Source: Lysobacterales bacterium
Lineage (GTDB): Bacteria > Pseudomonadota > Gammaproteobacteria > Xanthomonadales > Marinicellaceae
Reading direction: 5' to 3'
NCBI GenBank assembly: GCA_015494035.1
Contig: WGBZ01000334.1
Location: 1 to 8,540, forward strand
Length of the DNA stretch: 8,540 nt
Both the position numbers and the translations under genes were made by a program. The notes beneath the pieces were generated by a model. It was not told where the DNA came from. It saw only the letters and a list, made by a program, of their open reading frames with translations, and searched no databases. Of this stretch, positions 1-6,248 are shown one piece after another (the stretch's first letter is position 1; each line of letters starts with the position of its first letter).

Positions 1-1
1 A

Positions 2-142
2 TCTAAGTCACTGCTGCAGCTGGAGCGCTACGGCATGCTGGTTGTGGTGCTGCTGCTGGCCTCAGGCGTATTGAGCAAAATCCTCTCGCCCCTGATGCAC
101 TGGATGACCATCGGCATCTTTAAACTGGTGGGAATTGTGTGA
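2..142 (+). CDS. C-terminal fragment of a membrane protein, probably site-2 protease (M50) family
   Basis: The reading frame enters from outside the window and ends at TGA 140-142, leaving 46 residues. The visible part has a charged stretch ending LERYG, then a hydrophobic helix ([13 protein letters not shown]), then a second hydrophobic segment ending in KLVGIV. The order 'LExYG + hydrophobic helix + SGVLSKIL + short final helix' is what I remember of the C-terminus of the small bacterial site-2 protease-like M50 metallopeptidases, which are polytopic inner-membrane zinc proteases. The catalytic HExxH and NPxD motifs would lie upstream and cannot be checked here. The stop is 1 base before the ATG at 144, so this gene and pyrE probably share a transcript. 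Another small polytopic membrane protein is possible. The frame is sound and the family assignment is moderate. Confidence 0.6.
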   Translation, partial: SKSLLQLERYGMLVVVLLLASGVLSKILSPLMHWMTIGIFKLVGIV

Positions 143-143
143 C

Positions 144-803
144 ATGGGCACTGAAGCGATGACCCTGGCTGAAGAGTTTTTGCAACTGGCGCGGCAAAAG
201 GCCGTGCTTCGGTTTGGGGAGTTCACCCTCAAATCCGGCCGCACGAGTCCGTATTTTTTCAACGCCGGTCTGTTTGATGACGGGCAGTCCCTGAGTGCCC
301 TGGGTGAATTGTATGCCCGCGCCATCCATGGCAGCGGCATTGATTTCGATATGCTGTACGGGCCGGCCTACAAGGGCATTCCCATTGCAACGGCTATTGC
401 CATTGCCTACGCGCGCCTTTACGGGCGAAACCTGCCGGTGTGTTTCAATCGCAAGGAAGCCAAGGACCACGGTGAAGGCGGCCAGCTGATTGGCGCGCCA
501 TTGCGGGGGCAGGTGCTGATTGTGGATGACGTGATTTCTGCCGGCACCTCAGTGCGGGAATCTTTTGCCATTATCGAAAACAACGGGGCCAGTGTGGCTG
601 GCGTGTCCGTGGCGCTGGACAGGCAGGAAAAAGGCCAGGCATCCGAGGGTTCGGCCATTGATGAAATCCGCCAGCAACACGGCATTCCGGTGGTGAGTAT
701 TGCCACCCTGGATGACCTGTTGCACTGGTTGCAGCGCCAGGACTCTGTCCATGCCAGCGCCATTCAGACCTACCGGGAGCACTACGGTGCCAGCAGCCAC
801 TGA
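144..803 (+). CDS. pyrE: Orotate phosphoribosyltransferase
   Basis: Cytosolic enzyme of de novo pyrimidine synthesis that joins orotate and PRPP to give orotidine 5'-monophosphate and pyrophosphate; the family works as a dimer. Family landmarks run in order: [20 protein letters not shown] near the N-terminus, GPAYKGIP, the catalytic flexible loop [13 protein letters not shown], and the PRPP-binding segment [13 protein letters not shown]. The C-terminal YREHYG matches the usual YREEFG-like end. The start is uncertain. ATG 144 (219 aa) has GGTGGGA at 127-133, about 10 bases upstream. ATG 159 (214 aa) fits the E. coli length (213) and N-terminal alignment better but has no good ribosome binding site. 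An in-frame TTG at 135 overlaps the upstream stop and is less likely. The gene follows the membrane protein by 1 base and overlaps the next gene by 17 bases, so it lies inside an operon. Function is secure. Confidence 0.96.
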   Translation: MGTEAMTLAEEFLQLARQKAVLRFGEFTLKSGRTSPYFFNAGLFDDGQSLSALGELYARAIHGSGIDFDMLYGPAYKGIPIATAIAIAYARLYGRNLPVCFNRKEAKDHGEGGQLIGAPLRGQVLIVDDVISAGTSVRESFAIIENNGASVAGVSVALDRQEKGQASEGSAIDEIRQQHGIPVVSIATLDDLLHWLQRQDSVHASAIQTYREHYGASSH

Positions 804-1269
804 ATCGGGTGCTACTGGTGGCTTTGCTGAAGCGGCCCAGGCCGTAGCAGCCCTTTTTGCCTCATCCCGGCAGCGGGTGGATGTGTTTTCCCATTTTCTG
901 CCCGCTCCGGTGTTTGACACCGAACCCGTGCTGCAGGCACTGGTGGCTTTTGCGCGAAAAAGCCCCAAAAATCAGGGTCGCTTCCTGATCTGGCAGCCAC
1001 GCCTGGTGACGGCCCGACCACACCCGTTTTTGCAGACCTGCCAGAAATTCCCTGATACCTTCCAGTTGCATTCGTTGCCTCAACGCCTGACGCCCCCCGG
1101 GGAAGATTTCCTGCTCAACGATGCCGCTGCCGGTGTGCGGTTTCCACAACCCGGGCGCAGTCTTTTCACCCATACCGACGGTCACAGTCAGGCCTGGTTG
1201 CAAGGGGTGTTTGAAGAGCTGTGGCGGCACAGCGAGCCGGTGCCCGAGCTGCGCCAGTTTTTGTTGTAG
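787..1269 (+). CDS. DUF7931-like protein (160 aa), function unknown
   Basis: Starts at GTG 787, inside the last codons of pyrE (17-base overlap, different frame). GGGAG at 775-779 lies 7 bases upstream, an excellent ribosome binding site that decides the start; the open frame upstream of 787 lies within pyrE and is not coding. The 160-residue product is soluble and has no signal peptide. It shows the pattern I associate with the uncharacterised DUF7931 family: helix [15 protein letters not shown], then [14 protein letters not shown], the strand RFLIWQP, EDFLLND near residues 106-112, and a C-terminal W/F-rich helix ending [16 protein letters not shown]. These alternating strands and helices recall one half of a phospholipase D-like fold, but no HxK motif is visible, so I predict no catalytic activity. 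Overlap with pyrE implies translational coupling. The gene is real; its role is unknown. Confidence 0.8.
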   Translation: MPAATESGATGGFAEAAQAVAALFASSRQRVDVFSHFLPAPVFDTEPVLQALVAFARKSPKNQGRFLIWQPRLVTARPHPFLQTCQKFPDTFQLHSLPQRLTPPGEDFLLNDAAAGVRFPQPGRSLFTHTDGHSQAWLQGVFEELWRHSEPVPELRQFLL

Positions 1270-1344
1270 AGTCAATGCAGCGTGAATTTCCAGTCTCACC
1301 CTCACCGCAATCATCACGACTGTCTGGCTTCTGTTCCTGTGGCT

Positions 1345-1373
1345 GCGTTCCATGGCTCAAATCAAGGTAAAAT
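1345..1373 (+). promoter_or_regulatory. Weak sigma70-like promoter candidate upstream of gcdH
   Basis: In the 206-base gap between the DUF7931-like gene and gcdH, GGTAAAATGCTC contains a reasonable -10 hexamer, TAAAAT (1368-1373). The -35 region about 17 bases upstream (around 1345-1350) matches poorly. A second TAAAAT lies at 1382-1387. If either is used, the transcript has a leader of roughly 85-100 bases that includes the terminator hairpin at 1426-1452. The call rests on the -10 match and position only. Confidence 0.25.
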
Positions 1374-1425
1374 GCTCACGATAAAATCAAACCGGAGGGG
1401 GCTTAGCGTCCGCAACTGCCGGAGC

Positions 1426-1452
1426 CGTGTGCCGGATGCACACGATTTTTTT
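1426..1452 (+). terminator. Intrinsic terminator hairpin just upstream of gcdH
   Basis: CGTGTGC (1426-1432) pairs perfectly with GCACACG (1438-1444) around the five-base loop CGGAT, followed by A and seven T residues (1446-1452). This is a canonical Rho-independent terminator on the + strand. It ends only 23 bases before the gcdH start codon and about 180 bases after the preceding stop. Either it ends pyrE-operon transcription and gcdH is expressed by read-through, or it is an attenuator in the gcdH leader. There is little room for a promoter between it and the ribosome binding site (GGGGA 1464-1468). No U tract follows on the minus strand, so it acts on + strand transcription only. Confidence 0.75.
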
Positions 1453-1475
1453 CACTTCATTTTTGGGGACACCAG

Positions 1476-2639
1476 ATGAAACAACTGAATCCGCTGGATC
1501 TGTATGACATTTCCGCCGAATTAAGCGAAGACGAACTGATGGTGCGCGACACGGTGTCGCGCTGGGTTGACGAAAAGGTTTTGCCGATCATTGGTGATGC
1601 CTTTGAAAAAGGGGAATTTCCACTGGACCTGGTGCCTGAAATGGCCGAAATGGGTCTTTTTGGTTGCACCATAAAAGGGTATGACTGCGCCGGTCTCAAT
1701 TACACCTCCTATGGCCTGATCTGCCAGGAACTGGAACGCGGTGACAGCGGTTTGCGCAGTTTTGCCTCGGTGCAAAGCAGCCTGTGCATGTACCCGATAG
1801 CGGCCTTTGGCAGCGAAGAACAGAAGCAACAATGGTTGCCGGGCATGGCCAAAGGCAAAATCATCGGTTGTTTCGGCCTCACCGAACCGCATGGTGGATC
1901 GGATCCGGCCAACATGAAAACCAAGGCCGAAAAAGACGGCGATGACTGGGTGTTGAATGGTTCCAAAATGTGGATCACCAACGGCAGCATTGCCGACATT
2001 GCCATCGTCTGGGCGCAGACCGAGGACGGCATTCAGGGTTTTGTGGTGGACAAAGAAATGCCAGGCTTTGAAACGCAACTGATTAAACACAAGATGTCAT
2101 TGCGTGCCTCGGTGACCTCAGCCCTGTTCTTTGACAACGTGCGCGTGCCGGATCGCAACCGGCTACCGGGCGTCACCGGGTTGCGTGGCCCCCTGAGCTG
2201 CCTGAGTCAGGCGCGCTATGGCATTTCCTGGGGGCCCATCGGCTGTGCCGTGGCCTGTCTGGATGAAGTGCTGAAATACACCGAGGGCCGTGTGCTGTTC
2301 GGCCAGCCGCTGAATGAAAAGCAGCACATGCAGGTGCGTCTGGCTGAAATGGCCCGCCAGATTACCCTGGCGCAAGTGTTGGCCCTGCGCCTTGGGCGGC
2401 TGAAAGATGCCGACCAGTTGCACCCGGCACAAGTTTCCCTGGCCAAATGGAATAACGTCCGCATGGCGCTGGATGTGGCCCGGGAGTGCCGCGATATTCT
2501 GGGCGCTGCCGGCATCACCCTGGAGCATCAGGCCATACGCCATGCCCTGAATCTGGAATCGGTGATCACCTATGAAGGCACGGAAACCGTGCATCAACTG
2601 GTGATTGGCAAGACACTAACTGGCAAAAGCGCCTTTTAA
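1476..2639 (+). CDS. gcdH: Glutaryl-CoA dehydrogenase-type acyl-CoA dehydrogenase
   Basis: FAD flavoprotein of 387 aa, the normal family length. In the family, glutaryl-CoA is oxidised and decarboxylated to crotonyl-CoA, passing electrons to electron-transfer flavoprotein. Visible hallmarks are CFGLTEPHGGSDP (132-144) and WITNG (166-170) of the flavin/substrate region, RYGISWG (247-253), and near the C-terminus TYEGT with Glu367 as the expected catalytic base. ELERGDSGLRSFASVQSS (85-102) strongly resembles human glutaryl-CoA dehydrogenase. Glu87, Arg94 and Ser98 occupy the positions remembered for binding and decarboxylating the glutaryl carboxylate, and Tyr366 precedes the catalytic Glu as in that enzyme. 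Isovaleryl- or butyryl-CoA dehydrogenases are a poorer fit. Start ATG 1476 has GGGGA at 1464-1468. The stop is 2 bases before the E1 gene, so the two are almost certainly co-translated. A terminator hairpin in the leader suggests regulated read-through. Superfamily is certain; substrate is likely but unproven. Confidence 0.88.
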   Translation: MKQLNPLDLYDISAELSEDELMVRDTVSRWVDEKVLPIIGDAFEKGEFPLDLVPEMAEMGLFGCTIKGYDCAGLNYTSYGLICQELERGDSGLRSFASVQSSLCMYPIAAFGSEEQKQQWLPGMAKGKIIGCFGLTEPHGGSDPANMKTKAEKDGDDWVLNGSKMWITNGSIADIAIVWAQTEDGIQGFVVDKEMPGFETQLIKHKMSLRASVTSALFFDNVRVPDRNRLPGVTGLRGPLSCLSQARYGISWGPIGCAVACLDEVLKYTEGRVLFGQPLNEKQHMQVRLAEMARQITLAQVLALRLGRLKDADQLHPAQVSLAKWNNVRMALDVARECRDILGAAGITLEHQAIRHALNLESVITYEGTETVHQLVIGKTLTGKSAF

Positions 2640-2641
2640 CC

Positions 2642-4933
2642 ATGGTTAGTTCAGTCAGGAATGGGGCACGGAACGGGGCCTCTGTGGAGCGATCCGGCGC
2701 CCGTCAGGTCAACCGCGCCCAGGTGGTGGATGAGAATTTTATCCGCTTCGTTCAGGGGTTGAAGCTCCCGGCACAGCCGGTGGATATTTCGGCTTTTGGC
2801 CTTTCCGCTGATGAGCTGAGTGAGCTGTTTGAATCGCAAGTCATGTCGCGCCAACTGGACCTGATGGCGCGCAAGCTGCGACTGGAAAACAAGGTGTTTT
2901 ACACCATCGGTTCTTCCGGTCATGAAGGCAATGCGCTGCTGGGGCGGCTCACCCGGCACACCGACCCGGCCTTTCTGCACTACCGCAGTGGCGCTTTCAT
3001 GATGGAGCGCTCACGACAGGTACCGGGCATCGACCCGGTATTTGACACGGCCTTGTCGTTTGCTGCTAACACCGCCGACCCGGCTTCCGGTGGCCGCCAC
3101 AAGGTCTGGGGTAGCAAACCCTTGTGGGTGCTGCCACAAACCAGCACCATTGCCAGCCATTTGCCCAAAGCGGTGGGCACGGCGCTGGGCATTGAGCTGG
3201 GCAGCCGTTCGCCAGCGGTGGATTTGCCGGTCCCTGACGATGCCATAGTGGTGTGCAATTTTGGCGATGCCAGCAGTAACCATTCCACCGCTCAGGGTGC
3301 ATTCAATGCCGCGCAGTGGGCCAGCTATCAGGGCCTGGATGTGCCGGTGCTGTTTGTGTGTGAAGACAACAACCTGGGCATTTCCGTGAAAACCCCGCCG
3401 GGCTGGGTGGAAAACAATTTCAGGCACCGTCCCGGCATGCAATATTTTCAGGCCGACGGCCTGGATCTGGTGCGTGGTTATGGGCAGGTTAAAGCGGCCG
3501 TGGACTACTGCCGACGCGAACGCAAACCGGCTTTTCTGCACCTGGACGTGGTGCGCTTGATGGGTCATGCGGGCACGGATTTTGAAGTGGATTATCGCTC
3601 CTTGCGGGAGCTGGAAGCCACAGAAGCCCGCGATCCCTTGTTGACCAGCGCCCGCTGGCTGGTGGAATCCGGCCTGATGCGGCCTGAAGAGATTTTGCAC
3701 CTGTATGAGACCCTGCGCCAGCGGTGTCTGCAGGCTGCCAAAAAAGCCGATGCCTTGCCGCGTCTGCAAACCGCGCAGGAGGTCATGCAGCCACTGGCGC
3801 CGTTTTCACCCGCATCCGTGGCCGAAGAAGCCGCCCGGGTACCAGCGCCTGAAGACCGGTTGCGGGTGTTTGGCTCGGAAAAAAACCTGCCGGAAAACCA
3901 GCCGCCCAAACACATGGCAGTGCAGATCAATCGTGGCTTGAAAGACCTGATGATCAGCCACCCCAACAGCATCGTGTTTGGAGAAGACGTGGCGCAAAAG
4001 GGCGGGGTTTATACCGTCACCAAGGGCTTGTACAAGGCTTTTTCGCCCAAGCGCGTGTTCAATACCCTGCTGGATGAACAGACCATACTCGGGCTGGCCC
4101 AGGGTTACAGTTACATGGGTTTGCTGCCCATACCGGAAATCCAGTATTTGGCCTATTTCCACAATGCCTGCGACCAAATTCGTGGCGAAGCGGCCAGTTT
4201 GCAGTTTTTTTCCAATAACCAGTTCGCCAACCCCATGATGGTTCGCATTGCCGGGCTGGGTTACCAGAAGGGTTTTGGCGGGCACTTTCACAATGACAAC
4301 AGCATCACCGCCTTACGCGACATTCCCGGGCTGGTGGTGGCTTGCCCTTCCCGTGGTGATGACGCGGTCAAAATGATGCGCACCTTGATGGCCTTGTCGA
4401 AAGTGGATGGCCGGGTCAGCATTTTTCTGGAACCCATCGCCCTCTACATGCGCAAAGACCTGCATGCCGAAGGAGATGGCCTGTGGAATACGACCTACCC
4501 GCCGCCGGGGGAATTCATTCCACTGGGTGAGCCGAATGTTTATCACCCTGAAGCCCAGGACGCACTGATCATCACTTACGGCAACGGGGTGCCCATGAGC
4601 TTGCAGGCTGCTCGGCACGTCAAAGAGGCCACCGGCAAGGCCACGCGCGTGATGGACCTGCGCTGGTTGCAGCCTTTGAACCGGGAAGCCATTGCCGAGA
4701 TGGCCAGCCAGTTCGAGCGGGTATTAATCGTGGATGAAGGCCGTGAGTCGGCGTCTGTGAGCGAGGGCATTATCAGCGCCATTGTCGAAAACCATGATAA
4801 AGCCGGCCCGTTACCGCGCATCGAACGCATCACGGGGCTGGACAGTTTCACCCCGCTGGGTGACGCGGCGGCACTGGTGCTGCCCTCGGTGGATGCCATC
4901 ACGACAAAATTATCGGCCCTGCTAGATAAGTAG
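2642..4933 (+). CDS. Single-chain 2-oxoacid dehydrogenase E1 (alpha-beta fusion), thiamine diphosphate-dependent
   Basis: 763 aa joining the two E1 chains that are separate in most pyruvate or branched-chain 2-oxoacid dehydrogenases. E1 decarboxylates a 2-oxoacid on thiamine diphosphate and passes the acyl group to lipoyl-E2. Alpha half (about 65-370): SSGHEGNALLGRL, HYRSGAFMMERSRQVPG, and the thiamine motif beginning GDASSN (208-213) and ending EDNN (241-244); then RLMGHAGTDFE in place of the usual phosphorylation-loop GHHSTSDD. A linker (about 375-420) leads to the beta half (about 425-763): GEDVAQKGGVYTVTKGL, LLDEQTILGLAQGYSYMG with Glu479 at the cofactor-activating position, and a transketolase C-terminal domain ending in DEGRESASVSEGI. 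The first 30 residues are Arg/Asn/Ser-rich and non-conserved. No clear ribosome binding site precedes ATG 2642; translation probably depends on termination of gcdH 2 bases upstream. No E2 or E3 gene is in the window, so partners must be encoded elsewhere. Substrate is unknown; the neighbour suggests 2-oxoadipate, but branched-chain 2-oxoacids remain possible. Confidence 0.9.
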   Translation: MVSSVRNGARNGASVERSGARQVNRAQVVDENFIRFVQGLKLPAQPVDISAFGLSADELSELFESQVMSRQLDLMARKLRLENKVFYTIGSSGHEGNALLGRLTRHTDPAFLHYRSGAFMMERSRQVPGIDPVFDTALSFAANTADPASGGRHKVWGSKPLWVLPQTSTIASHLPKAVGTALGIELGSRSPAVDLPVPDDAIVVCNFGDASSNHSTAQGAFNAAQWASYQGLDVPVLFVCEDNNLGISVKTPPGWVENNFRHRPGMQYFQADGLDLVRGYGQVKAAVDYCRRERKPAFLHLDVVRLMGHAGTDFEVDYRSLRELEATEARDPLLTSARWLVESGLMRPEEILHLYETLRQRCLQAAKKADALPRLQTAQEVMQPLAPFSPASVAEEAARVPAPEDRLRVFGSEKNLPENQPPKHMAVQINRGLKDLMISHPNSIVFGEDVAQKGGVYTVTKGLYKAFSPKRVFNTLLDEQTILGLAQGYSYMGLLPIPEIQYLAYFHNACDQIRGEAASLQFFSNNQFANPMMVRIAGLGYQKGFGGHFHNDNSITALRDIPGLVVACPSRGDDAVKMMRTLMALSKVDGRVSIFLEPIALYMRKDLHAEGDGLWNTTYPPPGEFIPLGEPNVYHPEAQDALIITYGNGVPMSLQAARHVKEATGKATRVMDLRWLQPLNREAIAEMASQFERVLIVDEGRESASVSEGIISAIVENHDKAGPLPRIERITGLDSFTPLGDAAALVLPSVDAITTKLSALLDK

Positions 4934-4954
4934 CCCAGTTTGGTTTTGGTGTCT

Positions 4955-4993
4955 TATTAACCTGGCATCACCTATATTGATGCCAGGTTAATA
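4955..4993. repeat. 16-bp perfect inverted repeat after the E1 gene
   Basis: TATTAACCTGGCATCA (4955-4970) and its exact reverse complement (4978-4993) surround the seven-base loop CCTATAT. The repeat starts 21 bases after the E1 stop. No T tract follows on either strand, so it is not a classical intrinsic terminator. It could protect the 3' end of the gcdH-E1 transcript, mark a Rho-dependent end, or act as an operator, since it lies just upstream of the candidate cyclase promoter. Confidence 0.7.
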
Positions 4994-4995
4994 GC

Positions 4996-5024
4996 ACTTC
5001 AGTCAGAAAGCATTGTGGCATAAT
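4996..5024 (+). promoter_or_regulatory. Candidate extended -10 promoter for the cyclase-FHA operon
   Basis: TGGCATAAT (5016-5024) contains an extended -10 (TGN followed by CATAAT, 5 of 6 matches to TATAAT). The -35 region, around ACTTCAGT (4996-5003), is weak, as is common for extended -10 promoters. It lies 65 bases before the cyclase start and partly downstream of the 16-bp inverted repeat, which could hold a regulator near the -35 element. No other good promoter is seen in this 155-base gap. Confidence 0.4.
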
Positions 5025-5088
5025 GCGGGCATGGCTTTATTCCCCGCTCAATACCCTTTCACTTGCTTGAACCAAGGACGCGGTTGAG

Positions 5089-5994
5089 ATGCCACGGTTA
5101 ACGACATTGTTTGCCGACATCAGTGACAGCACGGCGTTATTTGAGCGTTACGGCAATCAACAAACCCGGAAAGTCATGGCGAAATTGCTGGCCGGGTTGG
5201 GGCAGGTGGCGCAAAGCCATCAGGGCAAGTTGGTCAAGACCATTGGCGATGAAGCCTTGTGCCTGTTCCCGGCCGCGGCCCATGCCATTGAAGCGGCCAT
5301 AGCCATGCAGAAGGCCGTTGCCGGGCGTTTTTTTGTTGGCAGCGATGCCCTGGCCATCCGCATTGGTCTCTTCCACGGGGAAGTTGTCATTGAGCCGGAT
5401 GATATTTTTGGCGACGGCGTCAACGTGGCGGCTCGCCTGGTGGCTCTGGCCAATGCCGGCCAGATACTCACTGACCGTTCCAGCCTGGATGAGGCCATGA
5501 CCAGCACAACACCGCTGCCGGTTTCCTGGCGTGAACTGGGCCCCATCGCCGTCAAGGGCAAAAGTGAGCCACTAAATGTGGTTGACTTGCTGTGGCAGGA
5601 AGACGACACCAACCTGACCAGTGTGGCCAGGGTGCTGGACACTGCCGCACTGGCGACCGGGCAGTTGTTGCACCTGCGTCTGGGCACTCGTGAATGGCCG
5701 TTTAAGCCCGCTGATGCGCCGGTTCATATTGGCCGCGATCCCGGTTGCCAGTTGGCCATGACTTCTGCCACTGTTTCCCGTCACCATGCTGTGATTGAAT
5801 ACCGCTCTGGGCAGTTTGTGTTTACCGACAAGAGCTCCAACGGCTCGTGGTTGCGATTGGGTGGTGAGTTACTGCGCGTGCATCGAGGCAGCGTGCCGTT
5901 ATTCGGTCAGGGAGAAATCCATTGTGGATCGGTGTATGATTCAAGTCAGAAACAGACATCGCAACACATCATTCACTTTTTGACAGGGAGCTAG
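5089..5994 (+). CDS. Class III adenylyl cyclase with C-terminal FHA domain
   Basis: Cytosolic 301-aa protein with no membrane segment. Residues about 4-165 form a class III nucleotide cyclase catalytic domain: FADISDST, KTIGDEALCLF, DIFGDGVNVAARL and VKGKSEPL. All six residues expected of an active ATP-specific cyclase are present: metal ligands Asp10 and Asp54, adenine-selecting Lys50 and Asp105, and transition-state Asn112 and Arg116. The 44-residue metal-ligand spacing and the Lys-x3-Asp and Asp-x6-Asn-x3-Arg spacings match mycobacterial Rv1625c as I remember it. The likely product is cAMP, made by a homodimer. Residues about 192-285 form an FHA phosphothreonine-binding domain with IGRD (214-217), SRHHA (230-234) and SSNGS (249-253), all key contacts intact. 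ATG 5089 has AAGGA at 5074-5078. The stop is 3 bases before the small peptide gene. An FHA partner implies a Ser/Thr kinase target, but no kinase is encoded here. Domain calls are firm; its role with xpaC-telA is inferred. Confidence 0.93.
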   Translation: MPRLTTLFADISDSTALFERYGNQQTRKVMAKLLAGLGQVAQSHQGKLVKTIGDEALCLFPAAAHAIEAAIAMQKAVAGRFFVGSDALAIRIGLFHGEVVIEPDDIFGDGVNVAARLVALANAGQILTDRSSLDEAMTSTTPLPVSWRELGPIAVKGKSEPLNVVDLLWQEDDTNLTSVARVLDTAALATGQLLHLRLGTREWPFKPADAPVHIGRDPGCQLAMTSATVSRHHAVIEYRSGQFVFTDKSSNGSWLRLGGELLRVHRGSVPLFGQGEIHCGSVYDSSQKQTSQHIIHFLTGS

Positions 5995-5997
5995 TAC

Positions 5998-6078
5998 ATG
6001 GCAGACTTCATCAGAAAACTGGCCGGTTTCAGCCTGTTATCGGTGGCCGTGCTGTACCTTGGCTTCCGGATGATCTAG
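5998..6078 (+). CDS. 26-aa single-helix membrane peptide
   Basis: ATG 5998 to TAG 6076-6078, preceded by AGGGAG (5985-5990) at 7 bases, one of the best ribosome binding sites in the window. The gene begins 3 bases after the cyclase stop. The peptide starts MADFIRKLAG, carries one hydrophobic stretch of about 15 residues (FSLLSVAVLYLGFRM) after a basic RK, and ends with isoleucine. It is thus a predicted one-pass inner-membrane peptide with its N-terminus likely cytosolic. The strong ribosome binding site, tight operon spacing and membrane-type composition support a real gene despite its length. Its TAG stop is part of the CTAG target duplicated by the neighbouring mobile element; without that element xpaC would start 8 bases after the stop. 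It may be a regulator or subunit for XpaC or an anchor for the soluble cyclase. I recognise no family. Confidence 0.6.
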   Translation: MADFIRKLAGFSLLSVAVLYLGFRMI

Positions 6079-6236
6079 GGAAGCTTTGATCGAATCATGA
6101 ACTCGCTTCTCACACCTGAAATGTCCGATAACTGTGTTGAAGTCCTTGCAAATAGCCCGCTATTGGCTGCGAACTTCGCCTTGTTCTCGAACATTTCAGG
6201 CATAATCTGCTTCGTCCAGATTCAATCAGAGCTTCC
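6079..6236. mobile_element. 158-bp palindromic miniature inverted-repeat element (IS5-type ends), CTAG duplication
   Basis: The ends GGAAGCTTTGATCGAATC (6079-6096) and its inverted counterpart (6219-6236) match at 16 of 18 positions. They are flanked by direct CTAG copies at 6075-6078 and 6237-6240. Short length, terminal inverted repeats, a 4-base target duplication and no open frame define a MITE. The GGAAG-type end and a YTAR target are what I know of the IS5 subgroup of the IS5 family, so a transposase of that type may have moved it. The element separates the small peptide gene from xpaC yet interrupts neither. No full-length parent copy is in the window. Family assignment is from memory of the ends; the element itself is directly visible. 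Confidence 0.82.
6115..6200. repeat. Inner palindrome of the miniature element
   Basis: CCTGAAATGTCCGATAAC (6115-6132) pairs with 6183-6200 at 16 of 18 positions, and AATAGC/GCTATT (6151-6156, 6159-6164) pair perfectly at the centre. The outer ends, inner arms and centre all share one axis of symmetry (6157/6158), so the whole element is a single palindrome with no net insertion or deletion between its halves. Transcribed in either direction it should fold into a long interrupted hairpin, a possible RNase III substrate within the operon mRNA. Confidence 0.75.
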
Positions 6237-6248
6237 CTAGGAGTTTTC

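Noticed and set aside
700..786. Upstream extension of the DUF7931-like frame to an ATG at 700
   Set aside because: It lies wholly inside pyrE in another frame; GTG 787 with GGGAG at 7 bases is the better start.
862..1353. 163-aa minus-strand open frame
   Set aside because: Antisense to the DUF7931-like gene, which has better start signals, codon use and family resemblance; the product has no recognisable features.
1282..1479. 65-aa + strand open frame in the gcdH leader
   Set aside because: No ribosome binding site, His/Arg-rich composition without coding character, and it runs across the terminator hairpin and into gcdH.
3011..3769. 252-aa minus-strand open frame within the E1 gene
   Set aside because: Opposite-strand shadow of a clearly coding E1; no start signals or family motifs.
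6181..6206. Outward promoter at the right end of the miniature element (TTGTTC and CATAAT)
   Set aside because: The spacing is only about 14 bases and the -35 match is weak, so I do not call it, though such elements sometimes carry promoters.
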